A DNA stretch of 20,614 bases from Nemertoderma westbladi (GCA_032718475.1 JAUCBJ010002861.1:1-20614), one strand, 5' to 3'; positions 9,195 through 18,826 are shown, counted from the first letter of the stretch. Notes: generated by a model not told the origin, from the letters alone. Made by a program: numbers and translations.

Positions 9195-9345
9195 ATGGGG
9201 TAGCTCAGTTGGTTGAGCGCCGGTCCTGCAATCTATTGGTTGTAGGTTCGAGCCCTGCCTGGGTCCATTCAGCCTTTCATGATAGAAGAAAGATCGATTC
9301 GGGGTTGATAAAATGAGGACTGTGCCAAAAGTTATATCATAATAT
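9195..9345 (+). mobile_element. tRNA-derived SINE-like element
   Basis: The sequence has a perfect A box TAGCTCAGTTGG at 9201-9212 and a B box GGTTCGAGCCC at 9245-9255 with tRNA-like spacing. The D stem (GCTC/GAGC) and T stem (GTAGG/CCTGC with one wobble) can pair, but the acceptor stem does not, and the anticodon arm pairs only with an enlarged loop. It is therefore not a functional tRNA. It continues into AGCCTTTCAT and then GGGGTTGATAAAATGAGG (9301-9318), which resembles a tail motif I associate from memory with invertebrate tRNA-SINEs. RNA polymerase III promoter elements are intact, but no A-rich 3' tail was defined. Confidence 0.7.
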
Positions 9346-9450
9346 GATTCCACTCATTCACCCAAAATACCAAAAATCGATTTTAAAAATACTGGTCGTA
9401 TTTCTATATAGGGTTTAACTGACATGCCAAATTTTGTAGATAGAGTGCAT

Positions 9451-9690
9451 ATTAATCATTGTGGTCGTGATGGTTCATGGTTAATATACTGTACGCTACC
9501 CTTTCATTGTAGCGAGTGGTTAAAGACGGTAAAGTAAATGTTAGGGTTGAGCACAGTGGCTGTAGATGATGGTACTGGCAGATGGGAGGCCATGAGGAGG
9601 TATAAACTGGGGACATACATGGAATCAGATAGTATTTCCAGCTCTACCACTTTATACCTGAGCCGTAGCGGAGTGGTTAAAGTTCCAGGA
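9451..9690 (+). repeat. Second dispersed repeat family, copy 3
   Basis: The copy shares its 5' block (ATTAATCATTGTGGTCGTGA) with copy 2 and its body with copies 1 and 2. It ends in an A-box-like TAGCGGAGTGG (9666-9676), after which no B box is found, so the tRNA-like portion is truncated. It lies just downstream of the SINE-like element. Confidence 0.8.
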
Positions 9691-9799
9691 CGAAGGCCCA
9701 AATAACACGAAGGCACGACTCAACATCTCAACAACATGAGGCAAAAATAAGATTTACTAGGAGTCTAAGTAAATTGGTTTAAATAGTTAAATAGGTATT

Positions 9800-10029
9800 A
9801 TTTATTTATACGAACATGAAATGTTATAGAACAGGAATGTCAGTTGACAAAACCGTTTCTTGACAACACTGACTAGCTCCCATAGGAAAATATCATCCAC
9901 AGGTTTTAGGAGGCGTCTCACAAACGTCATGGGCCATCCACCATGCTTATTTTCTCCAAAAGCACAAGATTGTGCACTGGTCTTCTCGGCGAAAACACTG
10001 CCCTGAAAGCGGAGGTGGCTTTGATTTAG
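9800..10029 (-). pseudogene. Second copy of a non-LTR retrotransposon C-terminal region, degenerate
   Basis: On the minus strand the translation resembles the region after the reverse transcriptase in many non-LTR elements: LRFQGSVFAEKTSAQS, then KHGGWPMTFVRRLL and LWELVSVV. The corresponding part of the neighbouring copy (10178-10345) reads LRFAGHCFRREDQPVHNL and KHGGQPMTF, so the two are clearly paralogous DNA. This copy begins, on its own strand, right after the G-rich tract at 10030-10049. It is not a functional gene. Confidence 0.7.
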
Positions 10030-10049
10030 CCCCCCCCCCCCCCACCCCC
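10030..10049. repeat. C-rich homopolymer tract
   Basis: Fourteen C, one A, then five C. On the minus strand this G tract separates the two copies of the retrotransposon C-terminal region. Confidence 0.9.
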
Positions 10050-10104
10050 TCGGCACCCACTGGTCGGAATGTACTACTACTAGGAACGGAATCCTGCATT
10101 GCAG

Positions 10105-10935
10105 CTGCATCTTTAAGAATGCTGTGCCGGCTTGTCGACAAAATTGCGCCGCCACAACTCCCTATCACCCATGACATTTGATAGATCATCCGCATCTTCA
10201 AGGCCAGTGTCCTTTAAGATGCGTCTCAAAAAAGTCATGGGCTGTCCACCATGCTTATTCACTCCATGAGGCTGTCAAAGTACAAGATTATGCACTGGCT
10301 GGTCCTCACGGCGAAAGCAATGTCCTGCAAAGCGGAGGCGACTTTGTTCTAGTGTCAAGCTTGGGGGAACCAATGAGACACCTCGAATGTTATATAGTGT
10401 CTGGTGGAGATGTGTGCATTGTACTTGACACAATGAACCCGGCGTAGCATTCTTGTGAATGTGCCCTCCAGAGATTTGGTGTCCTCAGCAGTTAGAGCTC
10501 AACATGGACTCCCATAGAGGAGTACTGGAACTACTGCTGCTTTAAATAATCGGACCTTAAGTTTCCGATGAATTCTGTGTGACTTCAAAATCCTGGAAAG
10601 CCCATTCAATGCTGGCAATGTCTTTCCCTTACGTATTCGACGGTCCCCGCACACCTGACTTCTGGATCCATGATCCCAAATAACAGAAGTAGTCCACATG
10701 CTCAAGCACACCATCCTTTGAGCCATGCTCATCCGATCAGAGATTTAGTTGTCTAAGTTTTGGTCTTTTCGGAGTTAACTGAATGACCAACACTAGAAGC
10801 TGTATCTTCTAATGAGCTGAGGAACCGTTGGGCTCCCTCTAGTGATTCTGAGAGTACCCCTAAGTCATCAGCGAAGTCTAGATCAGTTAGGTATTTGGCA
10901 AGATTTCTTCAACTTCTGGAGCCAGCAGTGGTCGC
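10105..10935 (-). pseudogene. Non-LTR retrotransposon reverse transcriptase fragment, broken
   Basis: Reading the minus strand from about 10935, the translation gives YLTDLDFADDLGVLSES. Its DFADD (10864-10878) matches the catalytic aspartate motif of LINE reverse transcriptases. It is followed by VNSEKTK, then after frame changes YLGSWIQKS, RRIRKGKTLPALNGL, LKVRLFKAAVVPVLLYGS and ALTAEDTKSLEGTFTRMLRR. A C-terminal segment includes LRFAGHCFRREDQPVHNL and ends near DRELWRRNFVDK. Stops and at least two frameshifts interrupt it, and the N-terminal endonuclease and most of the reverse transcriptase are absent, so it is a 5'-truncated dead copy. The motif order resembles RTE-like or related LINE clades, but the clade is not certain. 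Confidence 0.88.
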
Positions 10936-11511
10936 AAATCTGATTGTACTTAATCGTCGTAATCGAATTGTACTTACGCTCTTTTTCCTTTGTAACACCA
11001 TACATACTGTATGTTATGACTTTTTTACAGCCTTTTGACATTGAATATCTCGAGAACTAGGCTGCCCTCACATGGCAGAAGATCCTATCTCCAAAAACAT
11101 CATTTTGAGTAAATTGATGAAACGTAAAACGTGGCTAATAATTTATATAAAGACAGTACATATTGATGTTAAAATGTAGACCTAGTCTATTTGAATTCTG
11201 TATTATTAATGAGACAATGCAAATTTAAACTTATAAAAACCTCAGCATCACCCGACAAAAATAATAATGATTAATGTACATTAGATATGTGCGATATTAT
11301 GATCCCGCGATATTATCGATATTATGATTATTGGTTTTTTTTTATTTTTTTATTTCTGTATCCAAAATAATATAGTAATGGCCAAGATTGTTTGTTATCA
11401 TCGAATATTAAGTATCCTACATATAAAATTGTTAATTCCCAATTCCTCAGTTTCATACAGTATATTGTGCAGCAATAGACCTTAGCTTATTGTATCAAGA
11501 GTTCTTATAGT
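10936..11511. other. Anonymous AT-rich sequence
   Basis: No gene seen. GATATTAT recurs at about 11292-11330 near a T-rich tract (11334-11355). Confidence 0.5.
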
Positions 11512-12970
11512 TCAGGGGATATAATTGTATGGTTCGTTATCGAATTCGGATTCTTCAGTTTCGGTACTTTCTATCAGTTTCAAGGAATTCCAAAAGAGCA
11601 ATTGGTTATCTGGGATCACTGGCGAAAGTTTGTCAAGTAGCGAATCTATTCTGTCTTTGGCAATTCCACGTATGGCTGTTCCCAGGCATCTGGCATACCT
11701 AAGGTAGCCGTTCGCTTCAATAAAATAATGGATTTCCAATTATCTTGCTAGTAGGATTCTTTGAAGAACAGAAGCTTCTCTCCTTTAATGAAACGGACGT
11801 CTATAATTGAGTTCAACAAAGAAAAGGCGCCGCCATCACAGGTCAGGCCCTTTTAAGATTCGAGGCTGAGTTCAGATTAACAAATTTTTAGAAATCCAAG
11901 ATTTGCATTTTCTTCACAATTAATTTACCGCCTGCTGCCTTGTGTACACATTGCGTAAAGTCCTTAAAATCATAAACTTTTTTTATTTCTGAAATCTCCT
12001 TATTCACTCGTCGGTTGAGATTGTAGGAACCCATGTGAATATGACGCGGTTCGAAGTGCCAGAATTGAATATTCTTTGCATCATTACATCCATGTAGCCA
12101 ATTATTAATAGAAGATAATAGAGTATAATGATCGTATACCTCATGCCAAATCACACTAAATACACCTGAATTGTTTCGTAAACCTAAAGGAACAAACGAC
12201 TCATGATATAAGATGATCCGATGGACAAATTGAACATCCTTAAACATTTCCAGAACTGGAAGTATTATTATCTTCCAGAGATCTGCAGAAACAACAAAGG
12301 TGAATAAACGAGGATGTGGCTCATTGGAATCGTAATTCTCGAGCAAGATGAGTACTTCTTTCTAAGCATGTTGGTCTAAGCAAATCCTCATCACGATAGT
12401 TGCAGTGGCGATAGGAATCATGACTCATATTTAATTCACTCTTTATTGGAAAGTTCAGCAAGAGAGATATTCATGCTCATCATAACTTGACGATACATCT
12501 CATAAGATATTTTATTGGTTTGAGTATCGTTGAAGTCATGCAGAAGCTTCACTATGGTAAACTCTGGGGGGAGATATCTTCATTGTGGTGCTTGCTCATA
12601 TTGATAGTGCGTGATTTCGGGTATATACGATTCTATATGGTTCCAAGTTATTGTGTCATCCACTTTGTTATTCGGGTCACGCCAACCCCTCATATCTGGT
12701 GTGGGAGAGATGCAATCTAAAGGCAGATTAGAAATATGTTTAACAACGTAGTTATTGTGTTTCTTATATCCTAGAGTAGTTAGGAAGAATGGCTGGCTTA
12801 CATGGCAACGGAATCCATCAACGTTTGGTAAGAAAAATTTATTAACTACCAACGTTCGAAATCCATTTATTGGTGCAGATCTGTTTACCAATGTGAAAAC
12901 AAATTGTTGGCGTTGAATCATAATAATGTTGTACAATTCGCCGATCTTGAGCAATCGCTTGATTACAATT
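11512..12970 (-). pseudogene. Decayed transposase-like gene of an uncharacterised metazoan family
   Basis: From about 12970 downward the minus-strand translation follows one family in order: YKKHNNYVVKHIS, then HIESYIPEITHY, an in-frame TGA near 12577, YLPPEFTIVKLLHDFNDTQ and YEMYRQVMM. A frame change comes next, with a Cys/His-containing stretch, and then a 152-residue open piece (11888-12346) with RIILYHESFVPLG, VIWHE, IQFW, HIHMGS and KVYDFKDFTQCVHKA. A further change leads to RGIAKDRIDSLLDKLSPVIP (within 11512-11739). From memory this matches a family of repeated, probably DDE-type transposase proteins. The expected segment with an Asp-Asn-Cys motif after IQFW is missing, which suggests an internal deletion of roughly 60 to 80 codons. 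At least one stop and two to three frameshifts make it non-functional. The family assignment is memory-based. Confidence 0.72.
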
Positions 12971-13000
12971 AAAACTACACCTGCATCGACATTCCGACCT

Positions 13001-13293
13001 CCCATCCCTACCATATCCACGTCTCCAACACCACCTCCCATCCCTGCCATATCCACGTCTCCAACACCACCTCCCATCCCCTGCCATATCCACGTCTCCA
13101 ACACCACCTCCCATCCCTGCCATATCCACGTCTCCAAAACCACCTCCCACCCCTGCCATATCCACGCCTCCAACACCACCTCAAATCCCTGCCATATCCA
13201 CGTCTCCAACACCACCTCTCCCATTCCTGCCATATCCACGTCTCCAACACCACCTCCCATCCCTGCCATATCCACGCCTCCAAAACCACCACC
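13001..13293. repeat. 36-bp minisatellite, eight units
   Basis: Eight tandem units of CCCATCCCTGCCATATCCAC plus GTCTCCAACACCACCT, with starts at 13001, 13037, 13073, 13110, 13146, 13182, 13218 and 13256. Units 3 and 7 carry 1 and 2 extra bases, which shift and then restore the reading frame. The array is open on both strands, Pro/Thr/Ser-rich on plus and Gly/Met/Val/Asp-rich on minus. Because 36 is divisible by three this is expected and does not show a gene. The minus-strand frame runs on into the transposase-like pseudogene. Confidence 0.93.
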
Positions 13294-15412
13294 AACTTTT
13301 GATCACTTTGGGTAAGATTTGATGAGATCAATTTTTTCCTGTTAAGTTTTTTCCGTATTACTCCTTTCTCCTCAAAACACATAAAAACTCCATCTGTAAT
13401 AAGTAACCATCCAAAAATAAGCAAAATAGGATCCTATAATTTATCATATATTTTTGTAATCCTGTGGTTGATCGTCAAACTTATATATAATTATATTATT
13501 ACTATTCTGACGGCATATTACGACGTACAAAGAGCAGAATGTGGATTAAATATTGTGATAAATGTGTGCTGTAAGAATAATATAAAGCCTGATTCAGAAC
13601 ATCCTATGGACCGATACTTGTTTCAATATATTTGCGGTAAAATGACATACCACTAATTATATGGTAAATGTATGACGGATAGGATAATTTTGTCATAATA
13701 TTCCGAGATAGGATAGTTTGCCTTGAAGAATGTTGTGGGACTACCGAAGATAGGATGTTATGATAATGCTGATATTTCGTTAACCGAATCAGACGTCTAA
13801 ACGGATACCACAACGTGAAAGAGCGCATTCGATTTAGTGAGAACAAGGGTAAAAAAAATTTATTTTTTGGAGATAGGATGTTCTGCCATATGGGGGCAGT
13901 GGAGTAGATACGGTGTTCTCGATTATACCATTAGAGGGCATTTAGTAGATCCGGAAAAAGTGAATTTTTGCAAAATGCGACTTACGGTCTTTTCATATTG
14001 CACGGTAGATCTTCGGGTTTTTAGATCCTACAGATCTTTAGATCCCACATGTCATCAGATCACTACGTCTTTAGTTCGAGAAATATAATTATTATCAATG
14101 CATAGATGCATAATTTTTACAAAGTTCACAAAATAAACTTAACTTTAGATGCAAAATTTGCAATATTTGGTACATATATAAAATTGAAGAAACACAAATG
14201 GCACATATGTTGGCAGTGTGGCGCATAGTGATGGAATTGTATCCTAAGTGCCTGCGTAACGTTTATGTACAAAATTTAATTGTGAATAAATTAATTTTAA
14301 ACCCTTGATTCACATTATATTTGTTAAATTTTAATAATCAACCTAATCCTTAAATAGTGTAGTTCTCCTATAATACGCAATTGGTAGGTACGGAAATTAA
14401 TTATAATTATTCAGACATATTTTAACGACTATGTCTCCTAAATAATTAAGTGAACGCAATCAGCACTAGAGATTTACTTACCTTGCCTCGTTATATTTTG
14501 CAAACCGGTACTGAAATATAGATAGTCAATTTAAGTAAAAATAAGTTCTATAATTTACTGATCTAAGGATAGCTTAATAGTTAATAAACTTTTGCATATT
14601 GCGAGATTCGAGTCGTGTAAAGTAATATACTTTATAATTTATAAAACTTAATAAGACAATAATAAATTATTATTGCAAAATCAAAATAAAATTAAATTGA
14701 AATTATTAGATATATTCAAGTTAATCCAGAATTCATTACGGTGGAATTATTAAATAGACAAAATGTTTCCATGTGTGTTACAGCTTATGAAGCATTCCGG
14801 CAATAAATCTGGAATCTTATTGGTCAGAAAGATGGCTAATACGAAGGACATTAATTACAATCCACCAACAGAGAGCTTCCTTCTTTTACGTTATGTTGTA
14901 AATTATTAGGCTTGTCACCAATTTTAGTGTTGTAATTTATCTTGTAGATCAATTATTATTATAAGAGAGGAATGGGTGTTTCAGTTAAGAAATTAAATTT
15001 TAAGTTAAGAAGTTTTGAAATATCAATATTTTTTATTCTAAAATTTGTATAGAATTATTTTTTTAAGAGTTAAGAATATTTATTTTAATATAAGATGTAG
15101 TTGGATAAGTTAATGTATGTATGCTTCCATATACATAAATAGTAGCGATTTGTAGCACAATTAATTAGTTTATAGGCTTACATTTAATTAAGTTTACTAA
15201 AGTTTGAGGCCCCAAGTTCATAATTATTCGTTGTATCTTGCCAGATCCCTGTGCAAAAAACTAGGAGGCGAGATCCACTCTGAGGTAAATTAGGTATTTT
15301 TTGCATTTTACTTTTTGGTGTGTGTTATTCTAGCTCTATGTGGTCACGACATTATTATTGATCAAAATTTGTAGATTTCTGTGCTTTGTAATTATAATCC
15401 CCGTTCAAATAA
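13294..15412. other. Long AT-rich region without genes
   Basis: About 2.1 kb with no supportable gene or RNA. The octamer GATAGGAT occurs four times between 13677 and 13880, and AGATC occurs repeatedly between 13948 and 14060. From 14100 to 15200 the sequence is extremely AT-rich. Confidence 0.5.
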
Positions 15413-15420
15413 TTATTCAT
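15413..15420. repeat. Target-site duplication, left copy (TTATTCAT)
   Basis: Eight bases identical to 16305-16312, immediately outside the left end of the hAT-like element. Confidence 0.88.
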
Positions 15421-15830
15421 TAGAGTCTGAAGCGGTTAATTTTTCCGTCAACCGGTTAACCATTTCCAATTAACCGGTTAAAATGTAAAACCTACCTAGA
15501 TCTACAACCAATGGTGCAATATACAAATACATACTACGGTACATACTGTGAAACTGAAAGTTATATCGCTGACAGTCCCCAAACTTAAGCTACAGTACCG
15601 GTATGTATATTTATTATGTAAACTAAGCTAAGAGGTATCCGTCCCTATAGGCGCCTACTTGCAATACAACTGCTTAGTGCTTCTATTGCTCTATTTTGAT
15701 AGAGCCACCAGCACTATAGTGGATGTTTACTGTACTTAGTAGTCCTACAGCTGCATACAGTACAAAAAGAATTTCTGAAACATCGCGATGGAAAATACTT
15801 ATTAATATGGTAACATACAGGTAACAAACT

Positions 15831-15866
15831 GGTAACAGAACCTGAAAACATAAAAATGGGACATTC
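15831..15866. repeat. Direct repeat, partner of 16195-16229
   Basis: GGTAACAGAACCTGAAAAC, then AAAATG and GACATT, is repeated about 364 bases apart within the hAT-like element, with a few differences. Confidence 0.8.
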
Positions 15867-15958
15867 ACAAGAAATATGTTTGAAATCTATTAATTACATG
15901 TTAATTTCCGGGCCCATGTGAAGATTCCCATTCTTTCAGCCGTTATATTTCACTTTGC

Positions 15959-16200
15959 GGTTACCCCCATGTGAAGAATACCAGGTTTTCACCAAAAACA
16001 CAGGTTACAGAAGGGCTGAATCTAACCAAAACACTGAACGAATTAGTCATATGTACAGGTTATATAAGACAGAAATAAGCGCTATAAAACCTTAATTAAT
16101 AAAGATAAATTAAAAAAAATAAAAAATCTTCATATATAAAATTCCAATAAAACGTCGACTGAAAAGTGAAATCCTGGTATTCTTCACATGGGCGGGTAAC
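15959..16200. repeat. Foldback nested inside the hAT-like element
   Basis: The arms 15959-15992 and 16166-16200 are inverted repeats, GTTACCCCCATGTGAAGAAT continuing to about 33 bases with one or two small mismatches. A third partial copy of CCCATGTGAAGA occurs at 15913-15924. The segment may be a separate small element inserted in the hAT-like copy or an internal rearrangement. Confidence 0.75.
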
Positions 16201-16304
16201 AGAACCTGAAAACCTCAAAATGCGACATTAAGCCGGTTTTTTAAACGGTTGATCAATTTCTAACCGGTTAATTTGAATTAACCGGTTAACCGTTTCCGGC
16301 CCTA

Positions 16305-16312
16305 TTATTCAT
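16305..16312. repeat. Target-site duplication, right copy (TTATTCAT)
   Basis: Eight bases identical to 15413-15420, directly outside the right end of the hAT-like element. Confidence 0.88.
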
Positions 16313-16689
16313 AATATTTGAAACATATAACTAGTCTGTCAACGTGTCAAGGACAACATGAAACATAAATTTTCTAATTGCCTTTAAATTTTTTATAAGC
16401 GTTTTAAAAATTACGTGTCTTTTTCGAGATTTCTCCCTTCGTATCGAAGGCATTCTTCACTTAGCATCCCTTAGTACATGTCATTAATTATTTATCTCAA
16501 GAGTAAGTGTACAACAACGGTATGCCTAAATTAAATACCTTTAATCGTAGTTACACATACATAAAGAAAATGTTCCAGATATATATACATATATGTGGAA
16601 TCCTTGCAACGCACAGTGGGTCAGAAACCATCTTTTGTGGCCAAAATGCGGTAATTCGGTGGGTGTTCATGTTTTAAGAACAATTTTTC
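16313..16689. other. Anonymous non-coding sequence
   Basis: AT-rich with no gene seen; it leads into the satellite array. Confidence 0.45.
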
Positions 16690-17971
16690 TCCAATACGGG
16701 TTTTCAAGTGTTCTGAATCGTTTGGAAGGGTTTCGGGTTATCAATGTTTGGCGTTGCGCCATTTCTTGGCACGTGCCAAAATTAGCATATTTGGGAAATA
16801 TGATAAACAATGCCAGAATGCCGCAGCTTTTGGTTCTCATGAGTTTCCCAGAGTGCTGATGCGATTGCAAATAGTTTCAAATTCAGTGGTGGCACAGATT
16901 AGAGAACTTAGGCACGTGGCGTGGCACATGTTTGAGGCATATGGCACAAAATATGAAACTTACTAGAGATAGTCAGAAATTGATAATTTTCAGTATTTAG
17001 AGGTTTTCGGGGGTGCTGATTCTATTTCAAATAGTTTCAAATTTCGCTGTTACTCAGACGTGCCACTTTAGCATGTGGCACATGTTTTCGGCATATGGCA
17101 CAAAATATCAAACTTACTATACAGATAGTCAGAAATTGAAAATTTTTAGTAGAGGTTTTAGAGGGTGCTGATTCGATTGTAAATATTTTCAAATTCCAAT
17201 GTCACTCAGACGTGCCACTTTAGCATGTGGCACATGTTTGCGGCATATCGCACAAAATATCAAACTTACTACTGATAGTCAGAAATTGACAATTTTCAGT
17301 ATTTAGAGGTTTTCGGGGGTGCTGATTCTATTTCAAATAGTTTCAAATTTCGCTGTTACTCAGACGTGCCACTTTAGCATGTGGCACATGTTTTCGGCAT
17401 ATGGCACAAAATATCAAACTTACTATACACATAGTCAGAAATTGACAATTTTTAGTAGAGGTTTTAGAGGGTGCTGATTCGATTGCAAATAGTTTCAAAT
17501 TCCACTCTCACTCAGACGTGCCATTTTAGCATGTGGCACATGTTTGCGGCACTTGGCACAAGATACAAATATATATACTGCTAGATAGAAATTTACAATT
17601 TTCATTATTTACAGGATTTCAAGGGTGCTGATACGATTGCAAATAGATTCAAATCCCGCTGTTCCATAATTGTGCAACTTTAACATGTGGCACATGTTTG
17701 CGGCACATGGCATAAAATATCAAAATTTATCCTGCTAACAGAAATTGACAATTTTCAGTACTTATGGGTTTTCAAGGATGCTGATACGATTGAAAATAGT
17801 TTAAAATTCCGCTATCACACAGGATGTGCCAGTTTAGCATGTGACACATGTTTGTGGCACATGGCAGCATGGCACAAAATGTCAAAATCTATACTGCTAG
17901 ACAGAAACATGGATATTTTTCGGTATTTTCAGGTTTTGGAGGGTGCTGATTCGATTAAAACTGGTGTCAAA
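16690..17971 (+). repeat. Satellite array, about 153-bp monomers with a 306-bp higher-order unit
   Basis: Using AGAAATTGA as anchor, units start at 16975, 17131, 17281, 17437, 17587, 17740 and 17902, with spacings of 156, 150, 156, 150, 153 and 162. Units at 16975 and 17281 are nearly identical, and those at 17131 and 17437 are similar to each other, so the core is a dimer repeated every 306 bases. Flanking units (before 16975 and after 17587) are more diverged. Most monomers carry TGCCACTTTAGCATGTGGCA or a variant, an inverted repeat with 6-bp arms (for example 17061-17080). Open frames up to 100 codons here are by-products of the repeat. Confidence 0.93.
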
Positions 17972-18807
17972 TGTCCATCTCGTTTATAAGTGCTATTATT
18001 GGAAAGTACCAACAGATAAATCCTTCAATTTTGGTATTTATATCAATATTTAGATGTCATTTTTGGTCCTTTTGGCAATTGGCAACTCAGTTTAGCAATA
18101 ATTTTGTTGTATATATGTTGATCTTTCATTTGAATGGCAGCTTGGGGCGTAGCAAGGCCTAGCAAAAAAAAATTTGATCCCGAAAGTTCTATAACACATA
18201 TTTTAAAGATATTTTTGTGGTTTTTAAAGAATATCACTTTTAGTACATATTTGCATTTAAAATACTTTACCGGTACTGTATTTGATATGAAATATGAATT
18301 CGGCATACTCCTGGGAACAAATTAAAAAAAAATTTTGAAATTCCTTAAAAATTGACTGATTTATCAAATATTTTCAATTTTCCTAATTTGGCATGAAAAT
18401 TTCATTTTTTTCATATAAATTTGAAATTTTGGGTTTGTCGAACTAGATTTTCTTCCCAGACATGAAAATTTTGGAAGTATATTTTCGGAGGTTTTCAGGT
18501 ATGGCGATTCGAATCGTGACATTGAAAAAAGTTTTTGAGCAGATAGGGTTTTGCCTATTTTGGCCGCTCTTGACCCTCTGTGCAACGCAAGTTTTACAAT
18601 TAATATATGCACAACGCGATGCTAAAAGTGTAGAATGGCTACGATACGAAGGGTGCAATTTCGAAAAAGTTCCTTTATAAAAACGCTTAAATAAAAAATT
18701 TAAAGGCAAAATCGAAAATTCCGTCTCCATGTTAACAACCACGGTGAGTTGAGCTTGTTGTGTTTCAAATTTAAAGCAATACGATGAAAATTTGTAGAAA
18801 AATACGT
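17972..18807. other. Anonymous AT-rich sequence
   Basis: No gene recognised. The stretch near 18480-18520 (GGAGGTTTTCAGG followed by GGCGATTCGAAT) faintly resembles part of the satellite monomer and may be a very old unit. Confidence 0.4.
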
Positions 18808-18826
18808 GGGGGGGGGGGGGGGGGGG
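18808..18826. repeat. Poly-G homopolymer of 19
   Basis: Nineteen uninterrupted G. The flanking sequence does not match the G-run dispersed repeat at 1824. Confidence 0.95.

Larger units (their letters stand above)
15421..16304. mobile_element. Non-autonomous hAT-like DNA transposon (884 bp)
   Basis: The left end reads TAGAGTCTGAAGCGGTTAA. The reverse complement of the right end reads TAGGGCCGGAAACGGTTAA. These are imperfect terminal inverted repeats of about 19 bases. Subterminal copies of AACCGGTTAA lie in both arms (15449-15482 and 16259-16290), as is usual for hAT elements, whose transposases bind short subterminal repeats. A perfect 8-bp duplication TTATTCAT flanks the element, the hallmark length of the hAT superfamily. 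No transposase is encoded, since the longest open frames are short, so movement would need a related transposase elsewhere in the genome. A nested foldback lies in its right half. Confidence 0.87.

Noticed and set aside
9195-9266. Functional tRNA gene
   Set aside because: The A and B boxes are good, but the acceptor stem does not pair and the anticodon arm has an enlarged loop. A tRNA-derived element fits better.
13001-13293. CRISPR array
   Set aside because: The units are directly tandem with no unique spacers and the DNA is clearly eukaryotic.
12926-13315. 129-codon Pro/Thr/Ser-rich protein on the plus strand
   Set aside because: It is a translation of the 36-bp minisatellite, whose period is a multiple of three. 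There is no supporting non-repeat domain.
16593-17989. Several open frames of 67 to 100 codons
   Set aside because: They fall in the satellite array and change from unit to unit with indels. No protein motif was seen.
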